Shown here: positions 15,741-24,351 of the stretch, piece by piece
How positions within the stretch are numbered: the stretch's first letter is position 1
Layout: each line of letters begins with the position of its first letter
Source: SICU01 sp038045445
GTDB taxonomy: Archaea; Nanobdellota; Nanobdellia; Pacearchaeales; GW2011-AR1
DNA length: 47,408 nt
Direction of reading: 5' to 3'
NCBI GenBank assembly: GCA_038045445.1
Contig: JBBSYC010000006.1
Span: forward strand, 1-47,408
The notes under the pieces: model-generated
Seen by the model: only the letters and a program-made list of their open reading frames with translations
Told to the model about the DNA's origin: nothing
The model's database searches: none
Position numbers and translations under genes: made by a program

Positions 15741-16937
15741 TTATTTAGGACAAACAATTGCAACACTGTACTCTTTAATCAATTCTCTCGCTATTAATTT
15801 GACCTCACTTAATTTTACTGCATTTATCTTATTATCATATTTGTAATAATCTTCTGCTTTCCCCGTTGAAACCTCTTCAAATATTAAATTGTTCATTACA
15901 TTGAGGCTTTCCTCTGAGGAGATTCTTCTTATTCCTATGAGTCTTTGTTTTGATTCTTGCAACTCTTTTTCAGTCATTTTTTCAATTTCTTTAAGACCTT
16001 GAATAATCATTGATTCTACTTTTTCTAAGGCCTCTTTTGTTGTTCCGACATAAATGCTATAATAGCTGTAATTTTTTTCTCTCTCTATTCTGCCTCTTAT
16101 AGTGTATGCTAAGCCATATTTTTCTCTTATCTCTAAAAATAGCTTTGAAGACATTCCGCCTGCAAGATAGGCATTTAAAACTTCAAGTGCTTTTTGTTTT
16201 TTATCTTCAGTTGAAACGTGCATTCCCACTACAAGTTGTGCCTGGTCTATACCTTCTCTTTTTTCTACAATTCTTTGATTTTTATGCTTGATTGGAATAT
16301 GAGCATAACCTTTGTTTAATGGCTTGAATTCTTTTTCAAGTCTATCACCTATTTTTTTGAAGTCTGCATTTCCCACAATAGTTACTATAAAATTTTCAGG
16401 GGCATAATTTTTATTAAAAATCCCTATTATTTTTTCTCTGGATAGTGCATTTACTGTTTCCGCTGAACCTATTATACCTTCTCCAAAAGGTTTTTCATAC
16501 AATGCAGATTCTAAAATTTCATAGACTCTGCGTTCTGGGTCATCATGAAAAATCTTTATTTCCTCTAAGACTACTTTTTTTTCTTTTTCTAATTTCTCTT
16601 TGTCAAATATTGGATTTTTTAGAATATCATGAATTATATCTATTCCCGCATTTATGTGTTCTGATGGGAGCTTAAAGAAATAAGTAGTAACATCTTGTGC
16701 AGTAAACGCATTCAACACTCCTCCTTTTTTTTCTATCTCTCCCGAAATATCTTCATGGGTTCTTGTTTTTGTTCCTGTGAATAAAAGATGTTCAAATAAG
16801 TGTGCAACTCCTTTTACTTCTGAAGTTTCGTAGGACCCCCCAAATAAATTTGATATGCTGTAACAAACTAAAGGCAAATCTCTTTTTTCGAATAAGACCG
16901 TTATTCCGTTTTTTAATTTTATTTTTTGAAAATTCAT
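15741..16937 (-). CDS. M16-family zinc metallopeptidase
   Basis: 398 residues, typical for the single-chain bacterial/archaeal M16B type. The inverted zinc motif HLFEH is at 46-50 and the distal Glu ligand at about 126 (LEEIKIFHDDPERR), 76 residues later as expected. The second half (GIDQAQLVVGMH, then AGGMSSKLFLEIREKYGLAY) is the conserved peptide-binding C-terminal domain. There is no signal peptide, so it is probably cytoplasmic. Its substrate is unknown; clearance of small peptides is typical. The start shares a TATA region with the divergent 16993 gene. Confidence 0.88.
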   Translation of the reverse strand: MNFQKIKLKNGITVLFEKRDLPLVCYSISNLFGGSYETSEVKGVAHLFEHLLFTGTKTRTHEDISGEIEKKGGVLNAFTAQDVTTYFFKLPSEHINAGIDIIHDILKNPIFDKEKLEKEKKVVLEEIKIFHDDPERRVYEILESALYEKPFGEGIIGSAETVNALSREKIIGIFNKNYAPENFIVTIVGNADFKKIGDRLEKEFKPLNKGYAHIPIKHKNQRIVEKREGIDQAQLVVGMHVSTEDKKQKALEVLNAYLAGGMSSKLFLEIREKYGLAYTIRGRIEREKNYSYYSIYVGTTKEALEKVESMIIQGLKEIEKMTEKELQESKQRLIGIRRISSEESLNVMNNLIFEEVSTGKAEDYYKYDNKINAVKLSEVKLIARELIKEYSVAIVCPK

Positions 16938-16956
16938 TTTATTTAAAACTTAGGAA

Positions 16957-16967
16957 GATTAATAAAT
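16957..16967. promoter_or_regulatory. Probable bidirectional TATA box
   Basis: ATTAATAAAT lies about 26 nt from the M16 start at 16937 (minus) and about 30 nt from the ATG at 16993 (plus). One near-palindromic box could serve both divergent genes. Confidence 0.45.
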
Positions 16968-16992
16968 CTTGTTGCTTAAGTTGGCTTGTAGC

Positions 16993-17202
16993 ATGGAGAG
17001 AACGCAAATTACAGTTAAAATCTCAGACGAAGCACTTCAAAGAGCAATTTCCCTTTTAGAATTCTCCGGGGCTCGGACAGAGTTATTGGGGGGAGAAATA
17101 AAGGGGGACATTTACGAGGAGGTTTTAGATAGAACTCGTCTTTTAATACGTGCTTGTGAAAAGTCCACTAGAAACATAGACTATTCTATAATTGTTCATT
17201 AG
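16993..17202 (+). CDS. Small hypothetical protein, 69 aa
   Basis: Start set at ATG 16993 (MERTQITVKISDEAL); an upstream TTG at 16969 would overlap the promoter region. It is a soluble, mixed alpha/beta small protein, with a strand (TQITVKIS) followed by helices (EALQRAISLLEFS, IYEEVLDRTRLLIRACEKS). The strand-helix-helix order recalls ribbon-helix-helix proteins, but this is only a resemblance. It lies just upstream of the TGS GTPase gene. Confidence 0.5.
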   Translation: MERTQITVKISDEALQRAISLLEFSGARTELLGGEIKGDIYEEVLDRTRLLIRACEKSTRNIDYSIIVH

Positions 17203-17236
17203 AAATATTCTTAAGGCTTTAAATTTATTAGAATAT

Positions 17237-18142
17237 ATGCCTATAAATGCGGGATATGAGTATTTCAATGCAGAGAAGAAGTATTTAGCTGCGCAGACTC
17301 TCGAGGAAAAGATTATTGCATTAAAAGAGCTTATTAAGGCTGCTCCAAAGCATAAGAGTTCAGAGAATTTACTTGCAGAACTTAAGACTAGATTAAAGAA
17401 GCTTACCGAAAAAGCTGAAAAAAATGCTTCTGTAGGAAAAGGAAAAAAAGGCATTCGGAAGGAGGGTTTTCAAGTAATCCTTGTTGGTTTGACCAATTCT
17501 GGAAAATCTACTCTTCTTAGTAGACTTACAAATGCTTCTCCATTTATTTCTTCTTCTCCGTTTAGTACAAAAGAACCAAATGTAGGCACAATGAACTACC
17601 ATGGAGTCTATGCTCAAGTGGTTGATTTGCCCCCCGTTTTAGGAAGGGATTTTGATATGAGCCTGTTACATACGGCAAATCTTGTATTAATTGTTCTTGA
17701 AAATTATGATGATTTTAAGTCATTTGAAAAGGTTTTAGAGCATTCCATAGGCAAGAAGATTATCTTAATTAACAAAATTGATTTGTTGAACTTTGAAGAG
17801 GTTAGAAAGCTTGATGCTAAAATGAAATCTAAGAAAATTGACTTTGTTTTAGTTTCGGCTTTGAGAAATGTTGGAATGGATGAGCTAAAACAAAGAATTT
17901 TTGAGTCTATGAATGTAATTAGGGTTTTTACAAAAGAGCCTGGAAAAGAACCTTCTAAGCAGCCAATTGTTTTGTTAGAGAAGAGTACGGTAAAAGATGC
18001 TGCCGAATCTATTTACAAGGGTTTCTCAAAAATTATTGTTGAGACTAAACTTACTGGACCAAGTGGAAAGTTTGCAAATCAACGTGTTGGTTTAAACCAC
18101 TCTCTTAAGGATAGAGATGTTTTAGAGTTTAAGACAAGATAA
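17237..18142 (+). CDS. TGS-domain GTPase (OBG/DRG-like)
   Basis: 301 residues from ATG 17237 (MPINAGYEYF). Start chosen because family members begin with this helical segment; TTG 17192 would extend into the previous gene. N-terminal helical hairpin (about 10-60), then a G domain: G1 GLTNSGKST (84-92), G3 DLPPVL where DxxG is usual, G4 NKID, G5 SAL. A C-terminal TGS domain (about 225-301) ends in RVGLNHSLKDRDVLEF. TGS GTPases of this type bind ribosomes or tRNA. The DxPP variant lacks the G3 glycine that senses gamma phosphate, so hydrolysis may be atypical. Confidence 0.85.
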   Translation: MPINAGYEYFNAEKKYLAAQTLEEKIIALKELIKAAPKHKSSENLLAELKTRLKKLTEKAEKNASVGKGKKGIRKEGFQVILVGLTNSGKSTLLSRLTNASPFISSSPFSTKEPNVGTMNYHGVYAQVVDLPPVLGRDFDMSLLHTANLVLIVLENYDDFKSFEKVLEHSIGKKIILINKIDLLNFEEVRKLDAKMKSKKIDFVLVSALRNVGMDELKQRIFESMNVIRVFTKEPGKEPSKQPIVLLEKSTVKDAAESIYKGFSKIIVETKLTGPSGKFANQRVGLNHSLKDRDVLEFKTR

Positions 18143-18143
18143 A

Positions 18144-19442
18144 TTATCTATTTCTTTTTTTTGCAATCATTACAACAATGATTACTGCGATAAACAATCC
18201 AACAAGAGCTATAATCCATTTTGAGCTTTTACTCCCTTCATTTTCTGCTCCGCTACCTTGAGCAGATTGACCTTCGCCTGCGCTGTTCTCTTGAGATCCT
18301 TCACTTGTTTCAGGGCTTAATCCTGCTCCTCCAGAACCTCCGCTAGAACCTCCGCTAGAACCTCCAGATGAGCTTCCACTGCTTCCTCCAGAAGAAGAAC
18401 CTCCGCTAGAGCCTGATCCTCCACCTATTACTGAATATGTTGTCGTTGCTGTAGCTAGGTTTCCCGCACTGTCTTGAGCCGTACAACTTACTTCAAATGA
18501 AGGTCCTGTCTGCGCTGTCGAAGGATTTACAGTAGTACTTATTCCAGACGAGCCATATGAACCGTTCAATCCTGCAGTAGCATCTGTTGCACTACAGCTA
18601 CATGTAATTGTATCATCTTTTTCTACAGGATTAGGGCTACAACTTAAACTTACTGATGGTGCAGTATTATCAATGATGATTCTTTGAATAATCACACTGT
18701 TGTTTAGATTTCCAAGACTATCGTTTGCTTGGAGTGTAATATTATAATAGCCATCTGCGAGTAGAGTGATATTTATTGATGAAATATACCTATTGGTGGT
18801 TCCTTCAAGTACTAAAGTCAAATTTCTTACCATGTCATTGCTTGCATTTGTGATATTTATTGTTGCTGCTTGAACTCCCAAAACTGCGTCTCCTATGCTG
18901 ACATTAAATGTGAAGTTTCCTCCAGTTGCTCCGGAAATATTTGACCATGAGGAAAATGGTGCGGATACATTTGAAGCTCCAACTATCGGTGCGCTATGGT
19001 CTATTACTATTGATTGGCTAAGATTTCCTGTAAAGTTTATCATTGCAGATGTAGAACCACTTCCGTTGGTTATGTTAAACGTTAAAGTGTAGTTTCCTTC
19101 TGCAACAGTTAGATTAGTTACATTGGATGTGCATGCGAATGTTCCAGTAGTACCTATTTGTGTGCAACCATTTGTAACATTAGCTACTTGTAATAATATC
19201 CCACTAATATTAAATAAGAAAGATCCATTAAACAAAGGAGTTGCTGAAAGACCTCCGCTGATATCTGTTCCGTTTATGAAAGTCGCATTGAAGATTATTG
19301 TACCATTTAACCACTGAACTCTTGTTCCTCCCGCCGGAGAGACTATTCTCATACCATCTCCTGCGGATGCTGCTATTACTAGCCATGTAAATAAAATAGA
19401 TAGAAGAATAAATCCAATAATCACCAAATTCTTTTTCTGCAT
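18144..19442 (-). CDS. Secreted, membrane-anchored glycosylated surface protein with Ig-like domains
   Basis: 432 residues. Signal peptide at 1-25 (LVIIGFILLSILFTWLVIAA). About 30-340 is a beta-rich ectodomain with very many N-x-S/T sequons (for example NGTIIFNATFINGT), probably three Ig-like modules; the last holds Cys residues (SCSPNPV, CSCSATD, CTAQD). About 340-372 is a Gly/Ser linker, then an acidic segment, then a C-terminal membrane helix at about 409-427 with a KKRNR stop-transfer. This is an S-layer or adhesin-like plan. It is transcribed alone, with a TATA box at 19465-19472. Confidence 0.75.
   Translation of the reverse strand: MQKKNLVIIGFILLSILFTWLVIAASAGDGMRIVSPAGGTRVQWLNGTIIFNATFINGTDISGGLSATPLFNGSFLFNISGILLQVANVTNGCTQIGTTGTFACTSNVTNLTVAEGNYTLTFNITNGSGSTSAMINFTGNLSQSIVIDHSAPIVGASNVSAPFSSWSNISGATGGNFTFNVSIGDAVLGVQAATINITNASNDMVRNLTLVLEGTTNRYISSINITLLADGYYNITLQANDSLGNLNNSVIIQRIIIDNTAPSVSLSCSPNPVEKDDTITCSCSATDATAGLNGSYGSSGISTTVNPSTAQTGPSFEVSCTAQDSAGNLATATTTYSVIGGGSGSSGGSSSGGSSGSSSGGSSGGSSGGSGGAGLSPETSEGSQENSAGEGQSAQGSGAENEGSKSSKWIIALVGLFIAVIIVVMIAKKRNR
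18330..18424 (-). repeat. Gly/Ser-coding low-complexity repeat
   Basis: Imperfect repeats of CCTCCGCTAGAA and CCTCCAGAA type units encode the GGSSGGSS linker of the surface protein. This is coding low complexity and may vary between strains by slippage. Confidence 0.6.
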
Positions 19443-19464
19443 GCTTAGAGATTGTACTGTTTAG

Positions 19465-19472
19465 TATTTAAA
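19465..19472 (-). promoter_or_regulatory. TATA box of the surface protein gene
   Basis: TTTAAATA on the minus strand, centred 26.5 nt from the ATG at 19442. Confidence 0.6.
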
Positions 19473-19535
19473 CTTTTTTATTACAACAACTAATGCTCTA
19501 TTTTATTTTTTCTCGTATGGGTTTTATAATTTCTT

Positions 19536-20666
19536 CTACCGCGTAATTAACAAATTGTCCATATCTTCTTTCATTTTTTTTATTTTTGGTTGGGCAAAAT
19601 GCTTTCTTGCAGGTTCTAGAATTTCGTTTATTTTTTCAACCATTGCAGATTTTAAATCCATTGGGTGAAGTTTTCCTTCAATGAAGTCTTTTTCTAATTC
19701 TTTAAAAGATTCGTAAATTCTGTTTCCTCCAAATTTTTCTGGCCTCTTTATTTCTAGTTTAGATTTATCGCTCACAAATATGATATATTTTGCCCAGTCT
19801 ATAAGGGGATTAAACTCAATTTCTCCTTCTGGACAAAAGGCTTCGTTAATTCTTTTCTTTACTTCATCTTCAGAATCGGTCATATAAATTGCAGAGGTTG
19901 GAATGGATTTAGACATTTTCATTTGACTCCATAAATCTTGCAATTTTTCTTTTTGAACGGGCCAAATAGGAGGTTTTTGCAATCCTAGAATAAGGTGTCC
20001 ATGCACTGCTATTGGTTTTATAGGGTTATTTTTTTTGTCTTTAAATGGCTCTTTTAAATGTAGTGCGACCTCTCGAGCTATGACTTGCGCTTTTCTTTGA
20101 TCATTTCCCGCATGAGCTATATTTATTTTTTGGGAAAATATATCTGCTACTTGCATAACTGGATAGAGCATTAGCGCAAAGTTAACCGCTTCTCCCTCTT
20201 TTCTTCCTGCAATGGTTATGCTTCTTTGGATTCTTGAGAGATTTGTATTTTTCGAGATGTCTACAACTGTTTCCCAATATTTATCATTGTTGTGGTATAA
20301 TTCACTTCCGAGGACAAAATTTAGGTCTTTTGGATTCCCCCCCACACATTTATACGCCGCGATTAAGGCTTCTTTAAAAAATGGAACTCCTACTTTTTGG
20401 ATGGTATCCATATTCCCCCCTAACTTATTATTTATCCATGAATGCCAATCTGCTAAAAATATTGAAACATCTATGCCTGCGTCATAGAAATCCTTTACTT
20501 TAGACATACAGACTAATCCATGACCAAGATGAGGTTTTCCAGAGATTTCAAATCCAATATAATGTTTTAGTTTTTCTCCGGATTCAAGCAATTTTCTTAA
20601 CTCATCTTCTCCTAGTATCTCTTCAGTATTTCTTTTAATTAATTCTAGTTTTTTTTCTACATTCAT
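19536..20666 (-). CDS. tyrS: Tyrosyl-tRNA synthetase (archaeal type)
   Basis: 376 residues, class I synthetase. HIGH-type motif HLGH at 46-49 within YIGFEISGKPHLGHG, ADWHSWINNK in place of the archaeal TyrRS ADLHAYLN segment, QVADIF followed by AGNDQRKAQVIARE, and KMSKS at 250-254. The C-terminal RPEKFGGNR and KLHPMDLKSAMVEKINEILEPARK match archaeal TyrRS closely and exclude TrpRS. It charges tRNA-Tyr in the cytoplasm. It is divergent from the OB-fold gene and shares a TATA region with it. Confidence 0.93.
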   Translation of the reverse strand: MNVEKKLELIKRNTEEILGEDELRKLLESGEKLKHYIGFEISGKPHLGHGLVCMSKVKDFYDAGIDVSIFLADWHSWINNKLGGNMDTIQKVGVPFFKEALIAAYKCVGGNPKDLNFVLGSELYHNNDKYWETVVDISKNTNLSRIQRSITIAGRKEGEAVNFALMLYPVMQVADIFSQKINIAHAGNDQRKAQVIAREVALHLKEPFKDKKNNPIKPIAVHGHLILGLQKPPIWPVQKEKLQDLWSQMKMSKSIPTSAIYMTDSEDEVKKRINEAFCPEGEIEFNPLIDWAKYIIFVSDKSKLEIKRPEKFGGNRIYESFKELEKDFIEGKLHPMDLKSAMVEKINEILEPARKHFAQPKIKKMKEDMDNLLITR

Positions 20667-20685
20667 ATTCTTGAATATAGAAAGG

Positions 20686-20696
20686 TTAATTTAAAG
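20686..20696. promoter_or_regulatory. Shared bidirectional TATA box (tyrS and OB-fold gene)
   Basis: TTAATTTAAAG has a palindromic TTTAAA core about 26 nt from the tyrS start at 20666 and about 22 nt from the ATG at 20715. The starts are only 48 bp apart, leaving room for one box between them. Confidence 0.55.
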
Positions 20697-20714
20697 ATTT
20701 GGATGGATTAATTT

Positions 20715-21026
20715 ATGAGAAAATACGCATTTATTATAGGGATTTTAGGTTTGGGATTTTTAGTTGGTTTTTTGTTTAGGGGTCCTGTGAGTGTTGATAA
20801 ATTAGATGGTATGGAAATTGGAAGTATGGTTTATATCTCAGGAATTGTTGATTCAGAGAGAAAATTCGGCAATGGAAAATTATTAATTATAGAAGAAAAT
20901 GATATTCTTGTTTATTGTGAATGCACTAAAGATTATGCTGGTTTAAATGTCCTTGTTTCAGGTATTGTTGAGCGTTTTCCGGATGATTTGAGAATAAGAG
21001 CTTTTAAGGTTGAAGTTCTTGATTAA
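20715..21026 (+). CDS. Membrane-anchored OB-fold protein, 103 aa
   Basis: N-terminal hydrophobic helix (about 4-22, YAFIIGILGLGFLVGFLF), then a small beta barrel consistent with an OB fold: GSMVYISGIVDSERK, GKLLIIEENDILVYCEC, GLNVLVSGIVERF, LRIRAFKVEVL. OB folds usually bind nucleic acid or oligosaccharide. The short basic loop after the helix suggests the barrel lies outside the membrane, which would be odd for a nucleic acid binder. The gene end overlaps the convergent Hef nuclease gene by 23 bases. Confidence 0.6.
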   Translation: MRKYAFIIGILGLGFLVGFLFRGPVSVDKLDGMEIGSMVYISGIVDSERKFGNGKLLIIEENDILVYCECTKDYAGLNVLVSGIVERFPDDLRIRAFKVEVLD

Positions 21027-21660
21027 ACAAGTGGTATATCTCTTCAGAGTTTTTTCCAATTACTTCATTTAGTTCTTCTCTTGAGGCATTTGCAATATTT
21101 TTTATTGTCTTGAATTTTTCTATGAGCAATTTTGCTTTTACTGGACCTATGTTTGGGAATCCTTCTAAAATAAATTGAATCTGCTCATCTTTTGAAATTT
21201 TGTTTTTTAAGGACCTTATAGAGTTTTCTTTTTTCTTTTTTTTGTTTGCGAGCAATCGGATATACTCTGCAGTGTCTTTTTCGTTGCTAGAATAAATTAT
21301 AGGGGTCTTAAATTTTAGTGCAACGCTTAGAATAAAACCTCTTATTGCGTTTTCAGACATATTTGTTTTTTTATTATCTTCTTCTAGTAAGATGATATGA
21401 TTCTCATACTGTTTCAAATTATCTAATTGAGAGAATATTCTTTTGTCTATTATTGAGTTAACAAGGTCGGATTTAGTTTTTCTTTCTATTGCAATATTGT
21501 TAACTATATAGTCTCCTATTTCAAGTTGCTTGAATTCTATTTTTATGCCTTGTTCCATCAGATAACTGGCTACAAGAGCATTTTTTTCTCGATTATCTGC
21601 AATTATTCTTATCTCTTTTTCTTTTATTTTTTCTTTTGAGAATATGTTAAAGAATGGCAT
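21004..21660 (-). CDS. ERCC4/XPF-type nuclease with helix-hairpin-helix (Hef nuclease half)
   Basis: 218 residues. ERCC4 nuclease core at about 17-140: IIADNREKNALV, GDYIVNNIAIERKTKSDL (the catalytic GD...ERK-x-x-D motif), then FSQLDNLKQYENHIILLEE. C-terminal tandem helix-hairpin-helix at about 165-215 (EGFPNIGPVKAKLLIEKF). This cuts branched or flap DNA 5' of forks as a dimer. The start lies 1 nt after the stop of the helicase gene, so the two are a split version of the euryarchaeal Hef fusion. Confidence 0.88.
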   Translation of the reverse strand: MPFFNIFSKEKIKEKEIRIIADNREKNALVASYLMEQGIKIEFKQLEIGDYIVNNIAIERKTKSDLVNSIIDKRIFSQLDNLKQYENHIILLEEDNKKTNMSENAIRGFILSVALKFKTPIIYSSNEKDTAEYIRLLANKKKKKENSIRSLKNKISKDEQIQFILEGFPNIGPVKAKLLIEKFKTIKNIANASREELNEVIGKNSEEIYHLFNQELQP

Positions 21661-21661
21661 T

Positions 21662-23209
21662 TTATTTAAAATTATTAAGAGTTTTGTTTTTGTCTTTCAA
21701 ATCTTCTTTTACCGACTCTATTGTTCTTCTCATTTTTTTCTCTTTTGCTATAGATGCATAATGATAAATTTCGTCTCTTGTTCCCTTTGTAATTAAGATT
21801 ACTAATTTTCCTTTGCTTAGCCTTGCAGTTCTGCCCGCACGCTGAATTTTTCTTATTTCAGAGGGTATTGGTTCGTAAAAATAAACTGCATTCACTTCAG
21901 GGATGTCAAGACCTTCTTCACCTATAGATGTTGCGCATAGCACGTTGATATTTCCAGACTTAAATTTTTCAATTACCTCTCTTTGCTCTTTTTGAGATAA
22001 GCCTGAACTTCCAGATGAGCTTTGCTTTTTGGCTTGTCCTACAAAAGTCTTTGCATTTATTTTTTCTATTTCATTTAATCTATTAACTATCGTATTAGCA
22101 GTTTCTCTGAATTGGGTGAATATAATTATTTTAGCTTTTTCATTATTCTTTATTTCATCTTCAATTAAAACTTTTAATTCTTCTACTTTTGGGTGTTCTA
22201 CCTTTTTTTCAATTAGCCTGCTTAAAGATAAAGTTGTAGCTTTGAATTCTGGAGAGTTTACTAACGTTTGAACCCCTTTGCTTTTTTTCTCCTTTGCTTG
22301 TTTTTCTAAATTTTTGAGATATTCGTTTAGTCCAGAGAGTGTCTGTGTTTCTAATAATTCAATCGCATGAGAAATTTTTATTGCCTGTGCACACAGAGAC
22401 ATTCCAACCATTATATTAAAATTTCCTGGAGATACTTGTGAGGACAACTTTGATTGTAGTTTTAATAATGTTATTTTATTTGCTGGTTCAAAGAGAAGAT
22501 TTCTGTTTTTTAGTTGTTCTATTTTAGAATCATAAATCCTTTTAAGCAATACTCTAATCTCTATGAATTCTTTTGGAAATGGTACTTCTTGTTTTTTAAA
22601 CTCTAATTCTTGAAGGTAGGGTTTCACGTCTTCAGAGTCCCTTGTTCTAACTTCTAGTTTATCTATGTCTAAATTTTTGCAGATTTCATGAACTTTGTTT
22701 TTTTCAGAACCCGGAGATGCAGTTAACCCGAGTATTCTTTGATTTGTTGCCTGATTTTTATATGTGTTGGCGATGAAAGTATAATCATAATTTTTTAAAC
22801 ATCTATGTGCTTCGTCTATGACTAAGAGGGATACATCTTCAAGTCCATAAAGATTGTTTTTTATATCATTAGCGACGCATTGGGGTGTTGAAAATATAAT
22901 TTCTGCTGATCTCCAGATGCGTTTTCGATTATGGGGGTTCACAGCTCCTGTAAATATATTTGTTTCCGCAAATAACTCCGGTAACTGTTTGTTAAATGAT
23001 TCTAAGTGTTGTTCTACTAATGGCTTTGTTGGAGCTAAAATCAAGACTTTTTTGCCTGGAAATTTTTTTATCCTTTCTATGGAGAGCATTAGTGCAATAA
23101 GGGTCTTACCTATTCCTGTTGGAAGAATTACTAATGTGTTATAGTCTCTAGCAGTTTTTACTATAGATTTTTGATATTCTCTAGGAGAGATATCTCTTAA
23201 TTCATCCAT
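21662..23209 (-). CDS. Hef-type superfamily 2 helicase (separate gene)
   Basis: 515 residues from ATG 23209 (MDELRDISPREYQ), chosen over the upstream in-frame GTG/ATG at 23272, which would lie in the previous gene. Q motif SPREYQ, Walker A LPTGIGKT (29-36), DEAH at 132-135, LTASPGS, then a helical insert (about 215-330) and domain 2 with FTQFRETA, TSIGEEGLDIPEV and RKIQRAGRTARL. This is the FANCM/Hef/MPH1 group, which remodels stalled forks. Euryarchaeal Hef normally carries the ERCC4 nuclease on the same chain; here the nuclease is a separate gene 1 nt downstream. The start lies 2 nt after the M50-like gene. Confidence 0.9.
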   Translation of the reverse strand: MDELRDISPREYQKSIVKTARDYNTLVILPTGIGKTLIALMLSIERIKKFPGKKVLILAPTKPLVEQHLESFNKQLPELFAETNIFTGAVNPHNRKRIWRSAEIIFSTPQCVANDIKNNLYGLEDVSLLVIDEAHRCLKNYDYTFIANTYKNQATNQRILGLTASPGSEKNKVHEICKNLDIDKLEVRTRDSEDVKPYLQELEFKKQEVPFPKEFIEIRVLLKRIYDSKIEQLKNRNLLFEPANKITLLKLQSKLSSQVSPGNFNIMVGMSLCAQAIKISHAIELLETQTLSGLNEYLKNLEKQAKEKKSKGVQTLVNSPEFKATTLSLSRLIEKKVEHPKVEELKVLIEDEIKNNEKAKIIIFTQFRETANTIVNRLNEIEKINAKTFVGQAKKQSSSGSSGLSQKEQREVIEKFKSGNINVLCATSIGEEGLDIPEVNAVYFYEPIPSEIRKIQRAGRTARLSKGKLVILITKGTRDEIYHYASIAKEKKMRRTIESVKEDLKDKNKTLNNFK

Positions 23210-23211
23210 TA

Positions 23212-23859
23212 TTATATTAAAAGAAGAGCATATATTGTGAAGATTAGAGTGATTATTGCCAGAACTGACCAAAGGACTCTTGATCCAAAATATATTTGTG
23301 ACCCATCGAGTTTAGAAAATGGAATTAAATTGAAGAATGCATAGAATGTAGCCATTTTTGCCATTATGCTAAAAAGCTCCCCTGGGAACCAATAGGTTAC
23401 GAAAGTTATTAGCAGTGCCGAAATTATTCCTGCTGCTCCAACGAGGGCATTGTGATAATCCGTCATTTCTGTAAAACTATAGGGTCCAAACTTTTTTGTA
23501 GCTCTTCTTTTTAGTGCTCTTGTTTCGTAAGTCATTATAGTCATTAGTTTTATTGAGCCTAAGGTTATTATGGCTACAAAAATCGGAATTATTACTCCAG
23601 CCATCAAATCTTTTTTGAAATGATCTTTAGGTCTTAATCCAAACCTGTTGATTTTCCAAATTTCATGTTCTACATCTGCGTCTAATCTTGATGCCATCAT
23701 TTTCTTTGCAACAATGTTTATTCCAATAATTATTGCGGAAAAACCCACGATTATTGAAAATCCTTCGAATTCTCCTCTTACAAGATTTACAAAGCCAGAG
23801 ACAAAGCCAAGTGCAATTATGGCAATCACTATTTGAGCTATCTCTTTTTCTTTTATCAC
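23212..23859 (-). CDS. M50-like membrane protein, probably without protease activity
   Basis: 215 residues, five or six membrane helices. The segment AFFNLIPFSKLDGSQIYFG (about 174-192) matches the N-x-x-P...LDG motif of site-2 proteases, and HNALVGAAGIISALL the preceding helix. The first-motif HExxH is not intact: the nearest candidate is HEIWK at 65-69 without the second His. It may be a pseudoprotease or use other ligands. GTG start at 23859 with a TATA box about 26 nt upstream (23882-23889). It appears to be the first gene of the transcript that continues into both Hef genes. Confidence 0.7.
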   Translation of the reverse strand: MIKEKEIAQIVIAIIALGFVSGFVNLVRGEFEGFSIIVGFSAIIIGINIVAKKMMASRLDADVEHEIWKINRFGLRPKDHFKKDLMAGVIIPIFVAIITLGSIKLMTIMTYETRALKRRATKKFGPYSFTEMTDYHNALVGAAGIISALLITFVTYWFPGELFSIMAKMATFYAFFNLIPFSKLDGSQIYFGSRVLWSVLAIITLIFTIYALLLI

Positions 23860-23939
23860 GTTTTTAGGAAATTCTCTTGAAATATAAACTTATTTGTTCT
23901 AACTGTGTTCTCGGATATGTCTTTTTATTTATCGTAAAG

Positions 23940-23947
23940 TATAAATA
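23940..23947 (+). promoter_or_regulatory. TATA box of the PRC-barrel gene at 23969
   Basis: TATAAATA, centred 25.5 nt before the ATG. It is one of the best TATA matches in the window. Confidence 0.65.
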
Positions 23948-23968
23948 GGCTTTTAATTATTTTCTTCC

Positions 23969-24316
23969 ATGCTTAAAATAAAGAAAGTTTCAGAGGTTTT
24001 GAACAAACATGTATACACTGCAGAAGGTGAGTATTTTGGTCAAGTGGAAGACGTTAATTTGATGGATAATAAAGTAGATGGTTGGAAGATTCGTGTGAGT
24101 GGTAGTTTTATAAATTCTCTTGGGGGCGCTAGAGGAGTTATAATCCCTCATCAGTTTGTTAAGGCAATAGGAGATGTTTTTGTGATAACAGGTAGTTCAA
24201 TTCCTTCTAAATCTGAGGGTGTTGATATTGGTTCTTCCGCAACTTCTGCTCCTTCAGGCAATGTTCAGGGTTCTGGTGGCAGTTCCATGATGTCTTCTGG
24301 CTTTGATAGTTTTTGA
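23969..24316 (+). CDS. PRC-barrel protein with Gly/Ser-rich tail
   Basis: 115 residues. PRC-barrel at about 1-80: KVSEVLNKHVYTAEGEYFGQVEDVNL, then GVIIPHQFVKAIGDVFVI. The C-terminal 35 residues are Ser/Gly-rich and disordered, ending in SSGFDSF, a hydrophobic end that could be a short binding tail. There is a second PRC-barrel gene at 6104-6364. Its position just before the membrane trio of the pilus region is the only context. Confidence 0.8.
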   Translation: MLKIKKVSEVLNKHVYTAEGEYFGQVEDVNLMDNKVDGWKIRVSGSFINSLGGARGVIIPHQFVKAIGDVFVITGSSIPSKSEGVDIGSSATSAPSGNVQGSGGSSMMSSGFDSF

Positions 24317-24351
24317 ATAAAGTTTAAATAAAGGGAGGTTTTTTAGTGGTT

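Noticed and set aside
21655..21670. Possible frameshift joining Hef helicase and nuclease
   Set aside because: The helicase has its own TAA and the nuclease its own ATG one base later; both proteins are complete, so a split operon is the simpler reading.
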